NCBI GenBank assembly: GCA_945910005.1
Contig: OX246738.1
Coordinates: forward strand, 22,949,686 to 23,013,685
DNA length: 64,000 bases
Origin: Isoperla grammatica
Taxonomy: Eukaryota > Arthropoda > Insecta > Plecoptera > Perlodidae
Reading direction: 5' to 3'
Under the pieces are notes generated by a model. That model saw nothing but the letters and a program-made list of their open reading frames with translations. It was not told where the DNA came from and made no database searches. A program made the position numbers and the translations under genes. Each line of letters opens with the position of its first letter. Within the stretch, counting starts at the first letter, position 1. Positions 1-9,206 of this stretch are shown here, piece by piece.

Positions 1-424
1 TCAACGAACATAATGACGTGTGCTAGAAATTTATGGTGACAAAAGTACTGCGAGTAAAAAAATATTTAATATTTTTTTTCCTTAACAGTGTCCATTACTG
101 GCTCTGTCACCCTAGTAAAGAGCATTAAATTTTGATCAACTTACCTTTTTAAATTTTTTAATTATCTGGAACGGTTTAGATATGGTAAGATTAATCGCTA
201 ATGCTTGAAGCGGACAAATTCGCTCTAGGGCCTAAACTTCGGAGGGTTATATTTTGAGAACCGTTGGTCCCAAATTTTTTCTGAAGTGTGTTCTGAGCTC
301 AGAATGTAACTAGCAATCCACATGAATTTTTTGAAAAATATTAAAAATGGTCATGCAACACCCATTGGGTGATTTGGTATGGAATTACCCCTTCATATTT
401 CACCCAATCATTGTCGGCTGCCTC

Positions 425-1076
425 TATTTGCACCCAAGCAACATTTGCAACAGCGCAACATTTAAAATGCTATTTTCCCCCAAGTTCTGCGCATGCGCGG
501 GTGTGTCCAGCATTTAAAATGCTATTTGCACCCAAGTTGTTTTCACCCAAGCTGGGTGTGTCCAACACTTAAACTGCTATTTGCACCCAAGTTGTTTACA
601 CCCATGTTGGGTGTGTCCACCACTTACAATGCTATTTGCACCCAAGTTGTTTACACCCAAGTTGGGTGTGTCCAACACTTAAAATGCTATTTTCACCCAA
701 GTTGTTTACACCCAAGTTATTTTCATCCAAGTTGGGTGTGTCCAACACTTAAAATGCTATTTGCACCCAAGTTATTTTCACCCAAGTTGGGTGTGTCCAA
801 CACTTAAAATGCTATTTGCACCCAAGTTATTACATTTTATATGTTTGAACACCCAACTTGGGTGCAAATAGCATATAAATTGTTGGGCACACCCATCTTG
901 GGTATAAACAACTTGGGTGTAAATAGCATTTTAAATGTTGGACACACCCAACTTGGGTGAAAACAACTTGGGTGCAAATGGCATTTTAAATGCTGTACAC
1001 ACCCGCGCATGCGCAGAACTTAGGTAAAAATAGCATATTAAATGTTGCGCTCACCCAACTTGGGTGCAAATAGCCA
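425..1076. repeat. Palindromic minisatellite / foldback repeat
   Basis: Tandem units of roughly 40-60 bp built from 'acccaagttgggtgtgtcc', 'aacacttaaaatgc' and 'tatttgcacccaagtt' fill about 425-830. They then recur in reverse complement ('aacttgggtgcaaatagc') to about 1076, so the block is one large inverted repeat centred near 840. The short word acccaagttgggt is itself palindromic. The outermost units on both arms contain the same variant 'gcgcatgcgcgg'/'cgcgcatgcgc', which supports inversion of a whole array. Short ORFs over it are repeat translation and are not credible genes. Confidence 0.85.
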
Positions 1077-1483
1077 CTCCGTAGAAATAATACCTAGACC
1101 AAGAACAAGAATTTCTATCTAGAATGATATTCTGACGTGTACCTAGTTCTAGATTTTACATTATTTATTAGTCATCTGTGTTGCCATATCAAATGGGGCA
1201 GTACGTATTGGCTCCCACTTAACGGCTATTCATTCACATTACCTAGTTATTGAGTACGCTGTTAAAATGACAAATAATCCAAATGAACCAATGACTTGCT
1301 ACGCGTTAGCTTATATACGTTATAGTTTGCCCGATTTGTATAAATTTTGTGGAAATCACAGTGAAATTGAAATATTGCAAAGCAGTGTTTTAAAGTTTTA
1401 GTCTTTTGTATCAATACCCCCACATTTTTAACACAGACAAATGTGCATGTGAATGTAAATACTGTATACACAATATCTATTAT

Positions 1484-1606
1484 ATTTGTTTGGTTTTTGG
1501 GTTTTTTTCCCACGAGTAAACAGAAGTGTTCAACTCACCCAAAGTGTTTACTTGTTTATTCTGTTTACTCGTGGGAAAAAACCCCATAGGGTAAACCAAA
1601 CAAATA
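1484..1606. repeat. Hairpin (short inverted repeat, MITE-like)
   Basis: The left arm 'tttcccacgagtaaacag' is repeated inverted as 'ctgtttactcgtgggaaa', and the outer parts 'atttgtttggttt' / 'aaaccaaacaaat' also pair. The spacer is about 40 bp. No target duplication was identified. Confidence 0.75.
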
Positions 1607-1837
1607 ACATACCTATATCCGCAAGAATATGAGAACTAGCAATAGCCTATCTATTATGTTCACACTCTGAAGTCCTAGGCACATTGCCACCATCTTTGAA
1701 CGAAGGTACGACCAATTCAGACTGGGCTTAAGCTTTGCTCTCAAGTTTTTGTTATATCCTAGGGTTTCTTAGCAACGACAAACCAAGGCTATGTGCATGT
1801 CCGTATCAGCCAATGACGTGCCACAATCTAGTGGGCC

Positions 1838-2105
1838 TAAAGTTGGGTGCACACACACAAACACACACATCTGACCTAGTGATAATTGACTAAGCTTCAA
1901 AACCTGCAAGAGCTCCTTTCATTGGCTGTGAGTGAGAGTCCTGGGCTGATAAGCCGTGACTAAGCTTTGACCTTCCTTGGTTTGACTAAGGAATTGAAAA
2001 TATTTCAATTCATTTGTCAAACATGGTCGTATCCTTTAAGCACGTGAAGGTTAGTCAAGGGTTAGTCAAACTCTAGTCATAGCCATTTGTGTGCACGGGG
2101 CTTAA
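1838..2105. repeat. Possible MITE with weak terminal inverted repeats
   Basis: The ends 'gcctaaagttgggtgcacac' and 'gtgtgcacggggcttaagc' are imperfectly inverted. Inside, 'ttgactaagctt' and 'gtcaagggttagtcaaac' form further imperfect inverted words. The boundaries are uncertain. Confidence 0.4.
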
Positions 2106-2339
2106 GCTGTTTTGCTTGTGGTTACTTGCCAACTGTTATGATTTCCAGTAGGCCTAGACACACAATTCAAAATATATTTTTGGCTGATTTTACAAATCCA
2201 TTTCTGTAGTACCTAGCCTATCTAGCTAGGCCTATGAAGTATTTCATTGCAAACATTCTTTAGGCCATTATGCTTTTATTGGTGTGAGCATCAAATGATT
2301 ACTGAATCGAGTAGCTAGGCTAATGGTTAAATAAAATAA

Positions 2340-2481
2340 TATTAAATATAATGGGCGATAATTAACATATGGCCCGGCCAGCCCACATTGTAGGCTTAAG
2401 AATGAACACTTAGGACTGCGAGTCCTGATTGGCTTCAATTTTGTTGCAGCGGAAGATGGCGTTGAAGCTAGTACGTCGGGC
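2340..2481 (+). promoter_or_regulatory. Candidate promoter / 5' UTR of the ZAD gene
   Basis: This is the stretch immediately before the ZAD start codon. It holds an inverted CCAAT-type word (gattggc, 2428-2434) and 'aagatggcg' (2454-2462), which resembles the YY1-type motif common at TATA-less starts. A pyrimidine-rich run ending in 'ttgttgcag' (to 2449) could alternatively be a splice acceptor from an upstream noncoding exon. The transcription start cannot be placed from sequence alone. Confidence 0.35.
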
Positions 2482-2485
2482 ATGA
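2456..2485 (+). CDS. Upstream ORF overlapping the ZAD start codon
   Basis: An ATG in strong context (A at -3, G at +4) opens a nine-codon reading frame. Its TGA (2483-2485) overlaps the main ATG at 2482. If the transcript starts upstream of 2456, this uORF would reduce initiation at the main start or require termination-reinitiation. It may also be simply part of the aagatggcg promoter motif. Its peptide has no recognised function. Confidence 0.3.
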   Translation: MALKLVRRA

Positions 2486-2676
2486 TGGAGACGACAATGA
2501 TGGAAGGCGAGGAGTACTACAACCCAGATGATACTGGAACTTGGGCTCAGAAAGAGATGTCTGATCAGTTGTGTCGCATTTGTGCCAAGCCCAACCAGTA
2601 CCTCATCCCAATATTTGAAGGGGAAGGTATTGAACACCAGTTGGAACCGAAGATACAAAAACATCTACCGATAGAG
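2482..2676 (+). CDS. ZAD zinc-finger gene, exon 1 (first half of ZAD)
   Basis: This exon encodes 65 residues, from the ATG at 2482 to a donor (ATAGAG|gtaagc). A second ATG follows directly. After an acidic, Tyr-rich leader comes the first half of a ZAD domain, with the zinc-binding pair C31-x2-C34 in 'LCRICAKP', then 'LIPIFEGEG' and 'HLPIE'. ZAD domains coordinate one zinc ion through two Cys pairs and mediate homodimerisation of nuclear C2H2 proteins; the second pair is in the exon at 5343. The exon ends in phase 0, matching that next exon. Codon use and splice consensus look normal. No other ZAD-coding exon is found in the window, so this is the only 5' module available to the downstream finger exons. 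The gene cannot be named. Confidence 0.85.
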
Positions 2677-2894
2677 GTAAGCTGTTCATTTTTAAGACAG
2701 GGGTTAATATTGTGTTTCTACTCCAATGGTAACTCTCCAATTAAAAAAAAAATCTCCAATACTAATTCTTACACAATATCTGGACTCTGGAGATATTGTG
2801 TGCACTGTAGCTAAATATAGTCAACTGTCCAGGTTTAAATGTTTAGTGATTGGTTGAATACATTGTTTGTGCCTGCCCACTCGGTTTGCTTTAA

Positions 2895-3686
2895 CCCTGC
2901 ATTACTCGCGTGGGGTATATATTACCCCAGTGCTGCAAACTCTAATGGTTCTCAGTAATATTCAAACTTACCGCTCTCTCCTTCTATGTATTCTCAAGTT
3001 AGTCTATCTTTTATGTTTTTCTACAACAAAATGTTAAGCAGGGTTTTTAGTTTTAATAGGTTACATGATTGAAAATGGTTGGGGTTTCCATGATCCCACG
3101 CGATGACTGGCGCTAGTTTCAGACCGCTTCAGACGGTTGGCGGGAATGAGTGTAAGCAGGTGTAAGCTTGTTATTTCTCTAGTAAAAAGCGTTTTAAATG
3201 CTGTTTGGTATGTAATCTCCATCATAATTATATATCCTTATATTAAGTTATATAAATCCCCCTTTTACCTTTGACCTTATAACAATAAATTTGTATTTAG
3301 TTATGCACTCACAATTAGTAATTATCTAATGCTTAAATTTCTAGGTTATGTTTAAATTAGGCATAAACCAAAGTAAGTCAACAAAACAAAATTAAAAAAC
3401 TTGGGCCAAAAATGTTCCTACTATAGAAATTCGGCAATTAAATGTATTACTGTAATTTCAAAGTAAAATATGTAATGTTTACAAAAAATAAAAATTTCAG
3501 CCGTTTAAACTCCTTAATTGATGTTGTTATCTGAAAGCAGTAGTAGAATACATTCCAAGTTACTAAAATATGTGAACCCTACGTCCAAACTCCATCACAA
3601 CTCCAAACTACAGGTAATTCAATTTGGGGTTATATATACCCCACGCGAGTACTGGCGTTAAAAAAAACCACGCGAGTAATGGAGGG
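2895..3686. mobile_element. Nonautonomous piggyBac-type element
   Basis: The element is flanked on both sides by TTAA (2891-2894 and 3687-3690), the duplication typical of piggyBac. The terminal inverted repeats 'ccctgcattactcgcgtgg' and 'ccacgcgagtaatggaggg' differ at one position. Subterminal copies of the same word occur at about 3632-3655 ('taccccacgcgagtactgg'). It is 792 bp long with no coding capacity and lies in intron 1 of the ZAD gene. Confidence 0.85.
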
Positions 3687-3758
3687 TTAAAAGAAAGTAA
3701 AATATTGAAATTAGGGAAGGATAGGCCTACTTAGTAGAGCCAAGTGTTATGAAATAAA

Positions 3759-3921
3759 ACGAAACTAGTTAAACTCCTAAAAAAATCATTGTGGAGGGGA
3801 AGTTGTGTCGGCAGCTAATTAAGCAAATTTTGAATAGCTCCCTATTCAAAATTTGCATAATTAGCTGCCGACACAACTTCCCCTCCACAATGATTTTTTT
3901 AGGAGTTAAACTAGTTTCGTT
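3759..3921. repeat. Near-perfect 163-bp hairpin
   Basis: Arms of about 78 bp ('aacgaaactagttaaactcc' ... 'ggagttaaactagtttcgtt') are separated by a loop of only a few bases near 3840. The length and near identity suggest a young MITE or foldback insertion in intron 1. ORFs over both strands are palindrome artefacts. Confidence 0.9.
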
Positions 3922-4360
3922 AGGCCTGAGTCGTGTAATTCATAGGCCTACTAGTACACCAGCCCAGGACGTTTTGCTTACAAAAAAGGTCGACGCATTT
4001 TGACTTCGGAATATGATATTAAAACAACATTACGTGAGTTGTATTTCATGAAGTGCTTAGCTGGCAAAAGGGCCAAACACGCCGCCATCTTGGATTTTAT
4101 ATAATTCACAATTATGTCTATAAAAATTAAAGTGCTTGACCAATTTTAAAAAACTTTAATATTTTACATTGTATTTTTCAATTACTGTGTACTTGTGTAG
4201 AAACTTTTCAAATTGTATTGATATATTATATATTTAAGACACATTTCTCTACTCAAAGTTTTTAGTTTTGGAATATTAAGCTTAATAAGCTTAATTAAGC
4301 TTGGAATATTAAGGCCTAAGTTTGTACTAACTACCAAAATATAACAAATCAACTTAATAT

Positions 4361-5233
4361 TAGGGATGTCAACCGGTACCCGGGCACCCGTTACCCGCCC
4401 GGTACACATGGGTACGGTTCCAACTTTTCAATACCCGTCGCCCGGTACTACCCGTTCCCTTCTGTTCAAAACAAAATCAATTCAACATTGCGATATTTCC
4501 CTACTGACGTCTGTGCGAGCGTACGAGCCGCTCTTTTCAATTTGCCGGCATTTAACTTGACACCCACACCCCCCCTGGCTTTGATTAGCCATCGTTGCAA
4601 AAAAAATGAGACGTAAAGCCCAATTTTTTATTTTTTTAAATTTTTAAACCATTTTATTCTTATCTTGTACTCTTCTACACAAAAACATAACACAAATACA
4701 TTGTTCACTCTAAATAAACAAATTAACTAAATAAACCACAATAATATAAGATAAGAAACCCGCATAAGAGCTATCTCTTGTGCGCGGGCTGTCCTAGATG
4801 AATACATAAAGTAAAGCGGAAACAAGAATTAGTAGCATCTTCTGTAGGTCTATGGAAGAATGCTGCGGAACGGTTGCGAGTCCTAGGGAGCGCACCCGCC
4901 CGTGTAGCTTTACCGCAATCATGTTCTCGTGATCAAGCTCGGACTATGACGTCATCGCTTTGACGCGGCCGACCACCGGATTCATTGTACATGCCTACCG
5001 TAGCGGAGACACAAGCTTTAAAGCTTTGTTGAATACTTCCGCGATTGTTTTGGGTTGAAGACAATGCAACCTGATCTACCGTTTAACAATATAATGTCTC
5101 TTTCCACAACTTTGCGCATCATTAGATACCCATGACGATCAAACGCGTATTTAGTATTATTTACTGCCCATAGTAGTCCGGGTACGGCGCGACGGTACCC
5201 GGGTACAACTATTTCCGGGTATTGAAATCCCTA
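4361..5233. mobile_element. Nonautonomous hAT-like element
   Basis: Perfect 8-bp target duplications 'cttaatat' (4353-4360 and 5234-5241) flank the element. Its ends are 'tagggatgtcaaccggtacc' and, reading inward from the right, 'tagggatttcaatacccgg'. Repeated 'ggtacccggg' motifs lie near both ends. It is 873 bp long, has no transposase ORF, and is in intron 1. Its terminal word resembles that of the elements at 29285 and 42224. Confidence 0.85.
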
Positions 5234-5342
5234 CTTAATATACCTATTTTGATAAAGTAACCAACCCTCGACAATTCCACTCACCAACTCGCCATTGGTG
5301 GGTGGCGAACTTCAATCTCAGTAAACCTTTTTCTTATTCTAG

Positions 5343-5501
5343 GTGTCCGAATCAGATGATCTCCCTCTACAAGTTTGCTATCAGTGTGCATCAACACTGA
5401 TTGCATGGAACGACCTAGTCATTGCCTGCATCGAGGCTGACAAGAAGTTGCGTCAAATGCATGAACAGGAAGAGGAAGATGAAGATGACAAGGGGGCGGA
5501 G
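5343..5501 (+). CDS. ZAD zinc-finger gene, exon 2 (second half of ZAD)
   Basis: This 159-nt exon codes for 53 residues between a pyrimidine-rich acceptor (ttcttattctag) and a donor (GCGGAG|gtatgt), phase 0 at both ends. It completes the ZAD: 'DDLPLQVCYQCASTLIAWND' holds the second Cys pair (C-x2-C), followed by the characteristic amphipathic helix ending 'CIEADKKLRQM'. A strongly acidic tail (EQEEEDEDDKGAE) follows. Together with exon 1 this gives a ZAD of ordinary length with all four cysteines. Dimerisation is known for the family and is inferred here. Confidence 0.85.
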
Positions 5502-5554
5502 GTATGTGCAAGCATAATCACACTTCCTAGTTACATTCTAGCCCACCACCTATA

Positions 5555-5664
5555 GGGTGTTTACACAAACCTGATCCAGGTCACTACAGATTGCAATCTG
5601 GCTACCTTGGCAACCAAGCCAGGTTGCAATCTGAGTGGTCTGGATCAGGTTTGCATAAAGACCC
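5555..5664. repeat. Short MITE
   Basis: Terminal inverted repeats 'gggtgtttacacaaacctga' / 'atcaggtttgcataaagaccc' enclose an inner inverted pair 'gattgcaatctgg' / 'ccaggttgcaatc'. It is about 110 bp long, in intron 2. Confidence 0.75.
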
Positions 5665-5862
5665 ATTCAGGAGTCTACATATATGGTCGCCATTGTCAAC
5701 CATTAATTTATTCTGGGGTTACCAATTCTTTTTGTAATCCAGAAATTGAGTCAAAAACTCATAGTAATAAAAATGGGTTTATAATCTGAAGCCTCTGTGG
5801 GGAGGCGGTTAACAAAACGGCTACACTGCAGCGCTTGAGCGTTCTGGCCACTGAACACTAAA

Positions 5863-6353
5863 GCCTAGTTTACGATTGGCGTTTACTTGAATCGTCAACC
5901 GCTAATAGATTCACGTTAACGTTTTTGATTTCTTGATGCGACGGCAACTGAAGCTGCATTGGTACTCATCGCTGAACTTCGTAGATCTTCTTCATTGCAC
6001 GACCATCTCTACACGTTGTTCCCGTAGTTGTGATGTAGAGCATTCTGTGGTTTTATGTAAACAACAGCTGGGTTTTTGTTGTCATATAAAGGTCATTATT
6101 TGTGTGCCAGTAACGTCAACAAAATCAAAAAAAGAAAATGCTTTCTTTGGAAAACGAACAGCCATTTCTTTAGAGACATGTGAAAGCGCATGCGTGAGCG
6201 TCAAACGTTGAACACCAATCGTCAAAGTTGAAATGAGTTGAACTTTGACGTTGACGCATTTCTGCAATTGTGAATGCTTCCATAGTCTATGAATATACAG
6301 GTTTATCAAGGTGTTAAAGTTGAAGTTAGCGTTGACGCCAATCGTACACTAAG
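5863..6353. repeat. MITE-like element of about 490 bp
   Basis: The ends 'cctagtttacgattggcg' and 'cgccaatcgtacactaagg' are inverted. Subterminal words such as 'cgtcaacc' / 'gttgacg' recur on both sides. It directly abuts the MITE at 6354. No gene is supported here. Confidence 0.6.
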
Positions 6354-6517
6354 GTTGGAATTCATAGTCGGCCCCTATTCATAGTTGGCCCCTACACCTA
6401 GGGGCACCCATTGTTGCTAGTGATTTGTTTTGTTTATGGGAAATAACATGCAAACAATTGTTACCTTGGTAACAATGGGCGCCCCTAGGTGTAGGGGCCG
6501 ACTATGAATTCCAACCT
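6354..6517. repeat. MITE family A, copy 1
   Basis: Long inverted arms: 'cccctacacctaggggcacc' on the left and 'gcgcccctaggtgtagggg' on the right, with outer 'ggttggaattcatagtcgg' / 'ccgactatgaattccaacc'. The left arm carries an extra partial duplication ('cccctattcatagttgg'). A second copy, with its centre in reverse orientation, is at 9049. Confidence 0.85.
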
Positions 6518-6602
6518 AAGACTGCTAGGATTCACCAAAAACACCCCTAGAAGGCAGTGTACTAATTATTCTGGGAAACATAGACATAGATTCCAAAGAA
6601 GT

Positions 6603-6770
6603 CGAATCACTTTTCAATAGTAATGTCAAACGATATAAAATTCCATATCGATAATCGCAACAACAATAAAAAATTATCGCGTTATTATCGGCGCGAAAAA
6701 ATATTGTCTTGATGTTGCATTTTCAATTTTTATATCGCCGCGACATTATGAAGTAAGCACTAATTAATAC
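6603..6770. repeat. AT-rich 'atcgata' sequence, possible transposon end
   Basis: Words such as 'ccatatcgataatcgcaac' and 'aaaattatcgcgttattatcgg' resemble the subterminal parts of the hAT-like elements at 13961 and 43980. No partner end or target duplication was found, so this is only a possible relic. Confidence 0.3.
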
Positions 6771-6869
6771 TACTTTTTAACTTTGCGTCATATCGTCATC
6801 GCGACTTTTCCAGCGTAATGAATGAAGGGCAAGAACCTTGTTGCCGCTGCCAGTTGAATTGAGAGCATG

Positions 6870-6909
6870 CATGTGTGTGTGTGTGTGTGTGTGTGGGGGG
6901 GGGGGGGGG
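6870..6909. repeat. (GT)n followed by poly-G
   Basis: About 12 GT dinucleotides run directly into about 15 guanines. This compound simple repeat accounts for the His/Thr- and Pro-rich ORFs on the opposite strand. Confidence 0.95.
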
Positions 6910-7349
6910 ACTTGAAATATGGCCTGACCGCGCTGTGATCGCGCGTCGCGGGCGACGGAGCTGCCTGGCAAAGCACAGCGCTCGGTAACTTGAGAACCAA
7001 ACCAGCGGCGGCACAGCTGTGCCTGTCAAACACACCGCTCGGTAGTTGGGAAGATCAAAGGTGCAGGTATACATTTAGTGACACAGGTCATCATAACACA
7101 ACAAATGAAAATAATAATGTCTTACCTTACCAAATGGACGCTCGATACTTGCCCGGAGTATATTAGGCTCTCCTAGATATTATTTAAAAAAAGAACACTA
7201 GTCAGAAGCACAACAGAAAACTATACAAACCACACTGTCTGAACAACACTAACTTATACACGCTTACATACACTCAACTGTCTTGCAAGCAGGGTGGTAC
7301 ATATTTTTTAATAACTGTCATTAACCTAGGGACATTATTTTGTTTCCAG

Positions 7350-7472
7350 TTTTTTGATGAGCCCATACTTGACAGTGATGAAGGGGAAGAGCCTGTTCAA
7401 CCCAGTACATCGATTGCCACTGTTGCGTCTGACACGCAAAGTGACACAACCTCACATCCGAAGAGATCTCCT
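7350..7472 (+). CDS. ZAD zinc-finger gene, exon 3 (acidic linker)
   Basis: A 123-nt exon codes for 41 residues between acceptor 'tttgtttccag' and donor 'TCTCCT|gtaagt', phase 0 at both ends and therefore in frame with exons 2 and 4. It starts with an acidic stretch (FFDEPILDSDEGEEPV), continues Ser/Thr-rich, and ends in 'HPKRSP'. Acidic SDEGEE sequences are typical casein-kinase-2 sites; that is inference. No folded domain is recognised, and the exon serves as a disordered linker between the ZAD and the fingers. Confidence 0.75.
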
Positions 7473-7566
7473 GTAAGTTTGGTAGTGCATTGTTTATGTA
7501 TTTTTATGTTAGTTTGTTGAGAGTTCTTGGATAAGGTCTAATTAATATTGGTGACTGGTGTTGTAG

Positions 7567-7700
7567 GGCAAAGCCAAGAAGCCAAAGCTTAAGATGACTC
7601 TTGTCAAGAGCCCCACAGCTGGCCCTTCAGGGTTGAAGAGTCCCCTCAAAAGAGTAGCCTCCAAGCCCAAAGAAGATGCAGGTCAAGAAGCGACTGAAAG
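7567..7700 (+). CDS. ZAD zinc-finger gene, exon 4 (basic linker, shared splice donor)
   Basis: A 134-nt exon lies between acceptor 'ggtgttgtag' and donor 'GAAAG|gtaagc'. It encodes 44 residues rich in Lys, Pro and Ser ('KAKKPKLKM', 'KSPLKRVASKPK'), a plausible bipartite nuclear localisation signal with two SP sites. It ends two bases (AG) into a codon. Each of the six finger exons downstream begins with one base that completes this codon (AGG or AGA, Arg), so this donor appears to be the common hub for alternative terminal exons. The following intron is at least 29.9 kb. No additional constitutive exon with matching phases could be supported before 37673. Confidence 0.75.
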
Positions 7701-9048
7701 GTAAGCAACTGTGGTTTGCATTATATGTTCAATTTCGTCTCGAGCTCATCCCGGTAGCTTGCTGCAAGTAAGAAGAAGATGATGCACCTTTGTATAATCC
7801 TAGCTATCTTTCATAAACCCACCTCTTATAATTTTTTTTATTTACACTTAATTATATGTTAGAGTCAGACAGTTAGGCATACCACATATTAATCACTTGT
7901 TTATTGGTAGCAAGTAAATAGATCATTTAGCCTATAGTTTGGTTGACATTTTATGCCTGATAAATATTTTTCTATATTAGCCTTAACGGATATTAAAATA
8001 ACAAGTGACATATATCAAGATCAGTCTTCAACATACTACACTACTTATAAAATGGTGTTTTTATTTGTTAGATATTGCAAGGCAATACAAAGTTACATGA
8101 AGTTCTATAAAGATCTAATTCCAAGTTGCGATTAATTTTGAGAACTAACAATTGTAAGTAATGTAAGCCCGAGCCGTACGTGCACTGTGGACCGTGGCCT
8201 CCATCCAGTCCCTTGCAGTATAACAGTAGCACAGTGGAAACTAGTCTCTCGGATCTACTACATAGGCCTACGCCCAAAGAGGTGTTCAGGCTGAGATGTA
8301 ATATTTTGTATGCTGGGAATGGTCCTTCAAATAAATTTGTCAGGTTATTTGTGTACCGGTTCTTGTACACTTTTTTCTCAAGTAGGGAAAGCAGGAAATA
8401 AATTAAATATTGGATCGGTTCAATTAGTTCACTCAGAGCTGAAGATGAGCTCCAGGTCCCATCCTGTCACCATCCTTGGATCTCTCAAAACTGACTTTAC
8501 CTGGAGATTTGTCACTTCAACACAAATACCATTGTTTTACAAAGACAAGGTAAGTGAAAGTTATCGGGATGAGCTCGGCTTATTTCCCATAAGGCTTGCA
8601 CACTTGACTGTATCCATATTGTAAATGTATTTTTTGGTTTTTGACTAGGACTATTCACATTGTCATCATCACTGTCAGTAAACTAATCAAAATTGAATGC
8701 ATGATAAAACTGGGATGAACACGGAATATCTTTGTGGTATTAACCAATGCGATGCCATTTCACACATGGCATGCATTAATTAGACAATTAACTTCAAAAT
8801 ATAATTAATTTCCAACAGAATATGTGCCTAGTCTATTCCGACTTAATTTTGATATCCAGTAGTAATCGACGAGGTCTAAGATACCGCTTTTTACAGTTTC
8901 GCTAATATGAGAACATTATGTTGCATTTATAACGCTTGAAATTTGCAATGGTCGATAACGCGTATTTTATTCCAGACAGTTGTGAGCTAATTTATTATTA
9001 AAATATTGTACCAAGATGAAAATACATGATATCAGAAATGTGACATTG
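7701..9048. other. Start of large intron; no supported gene
   Basis: AT-rich sequence without transposon ends that I can define. A short open stretch ends in a strong donor consensus (AAGACAAG|gtaagtg, donor at 8550) and could begin after 'gctccag' (8456). Its length would leave the wrong phase for the downstream finger exons, so it is not called as an exon. Confidence 0.5.
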
Positions 9049-9206
9049 GACTTGGGGCCTATAGTTCCTAGTCGGCCCCTACACCTAGGGGCACCCATTG
9101 TTACCAAGGTAACAATTGTTTGCATGTTATTTCCCATAAACAAAACAAATCCATAGCAACAATGGGTGCCCCTAGGTGTAGGGGCCGACTATGAATTCCA
9201 ACCTTA
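9049..9206. repeat. MITE family A, copy 2
   Basis: Same inverted arms as copy 1 at 6354 ('gtcggcccctacacctagg' ... 'cctaggtgtaggggccgac'). The central segment containing 'tttcccataaacaaaacaaa' is in the opposite orientation relative to copy 1. The left extremity has diverged. Confidence 0.85.

Noticed and set aside
493..807. 104-codon ORF with repeated Cys/His/Pro peptides
   Set aside because: It is translation of the minisatellite units; the periodicity is that of the DNA repeat.
6777..7074. Minus-strand ORFs with poly-Pro and His-Thr repeats
   Set aside because: Direct translation of the (GT)n-(G)n simple repeat in three frames.
8310..8624. ORF with strong donor consensus (AAGACAAG|gtaagt at 8550) in the first part of the big intron
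   Set aside because: The only plausible acceptor (after 'gctccag', 8456) has no pyrimidine tract, and the exon would shift the reading frame relative to all downstream finger exons.
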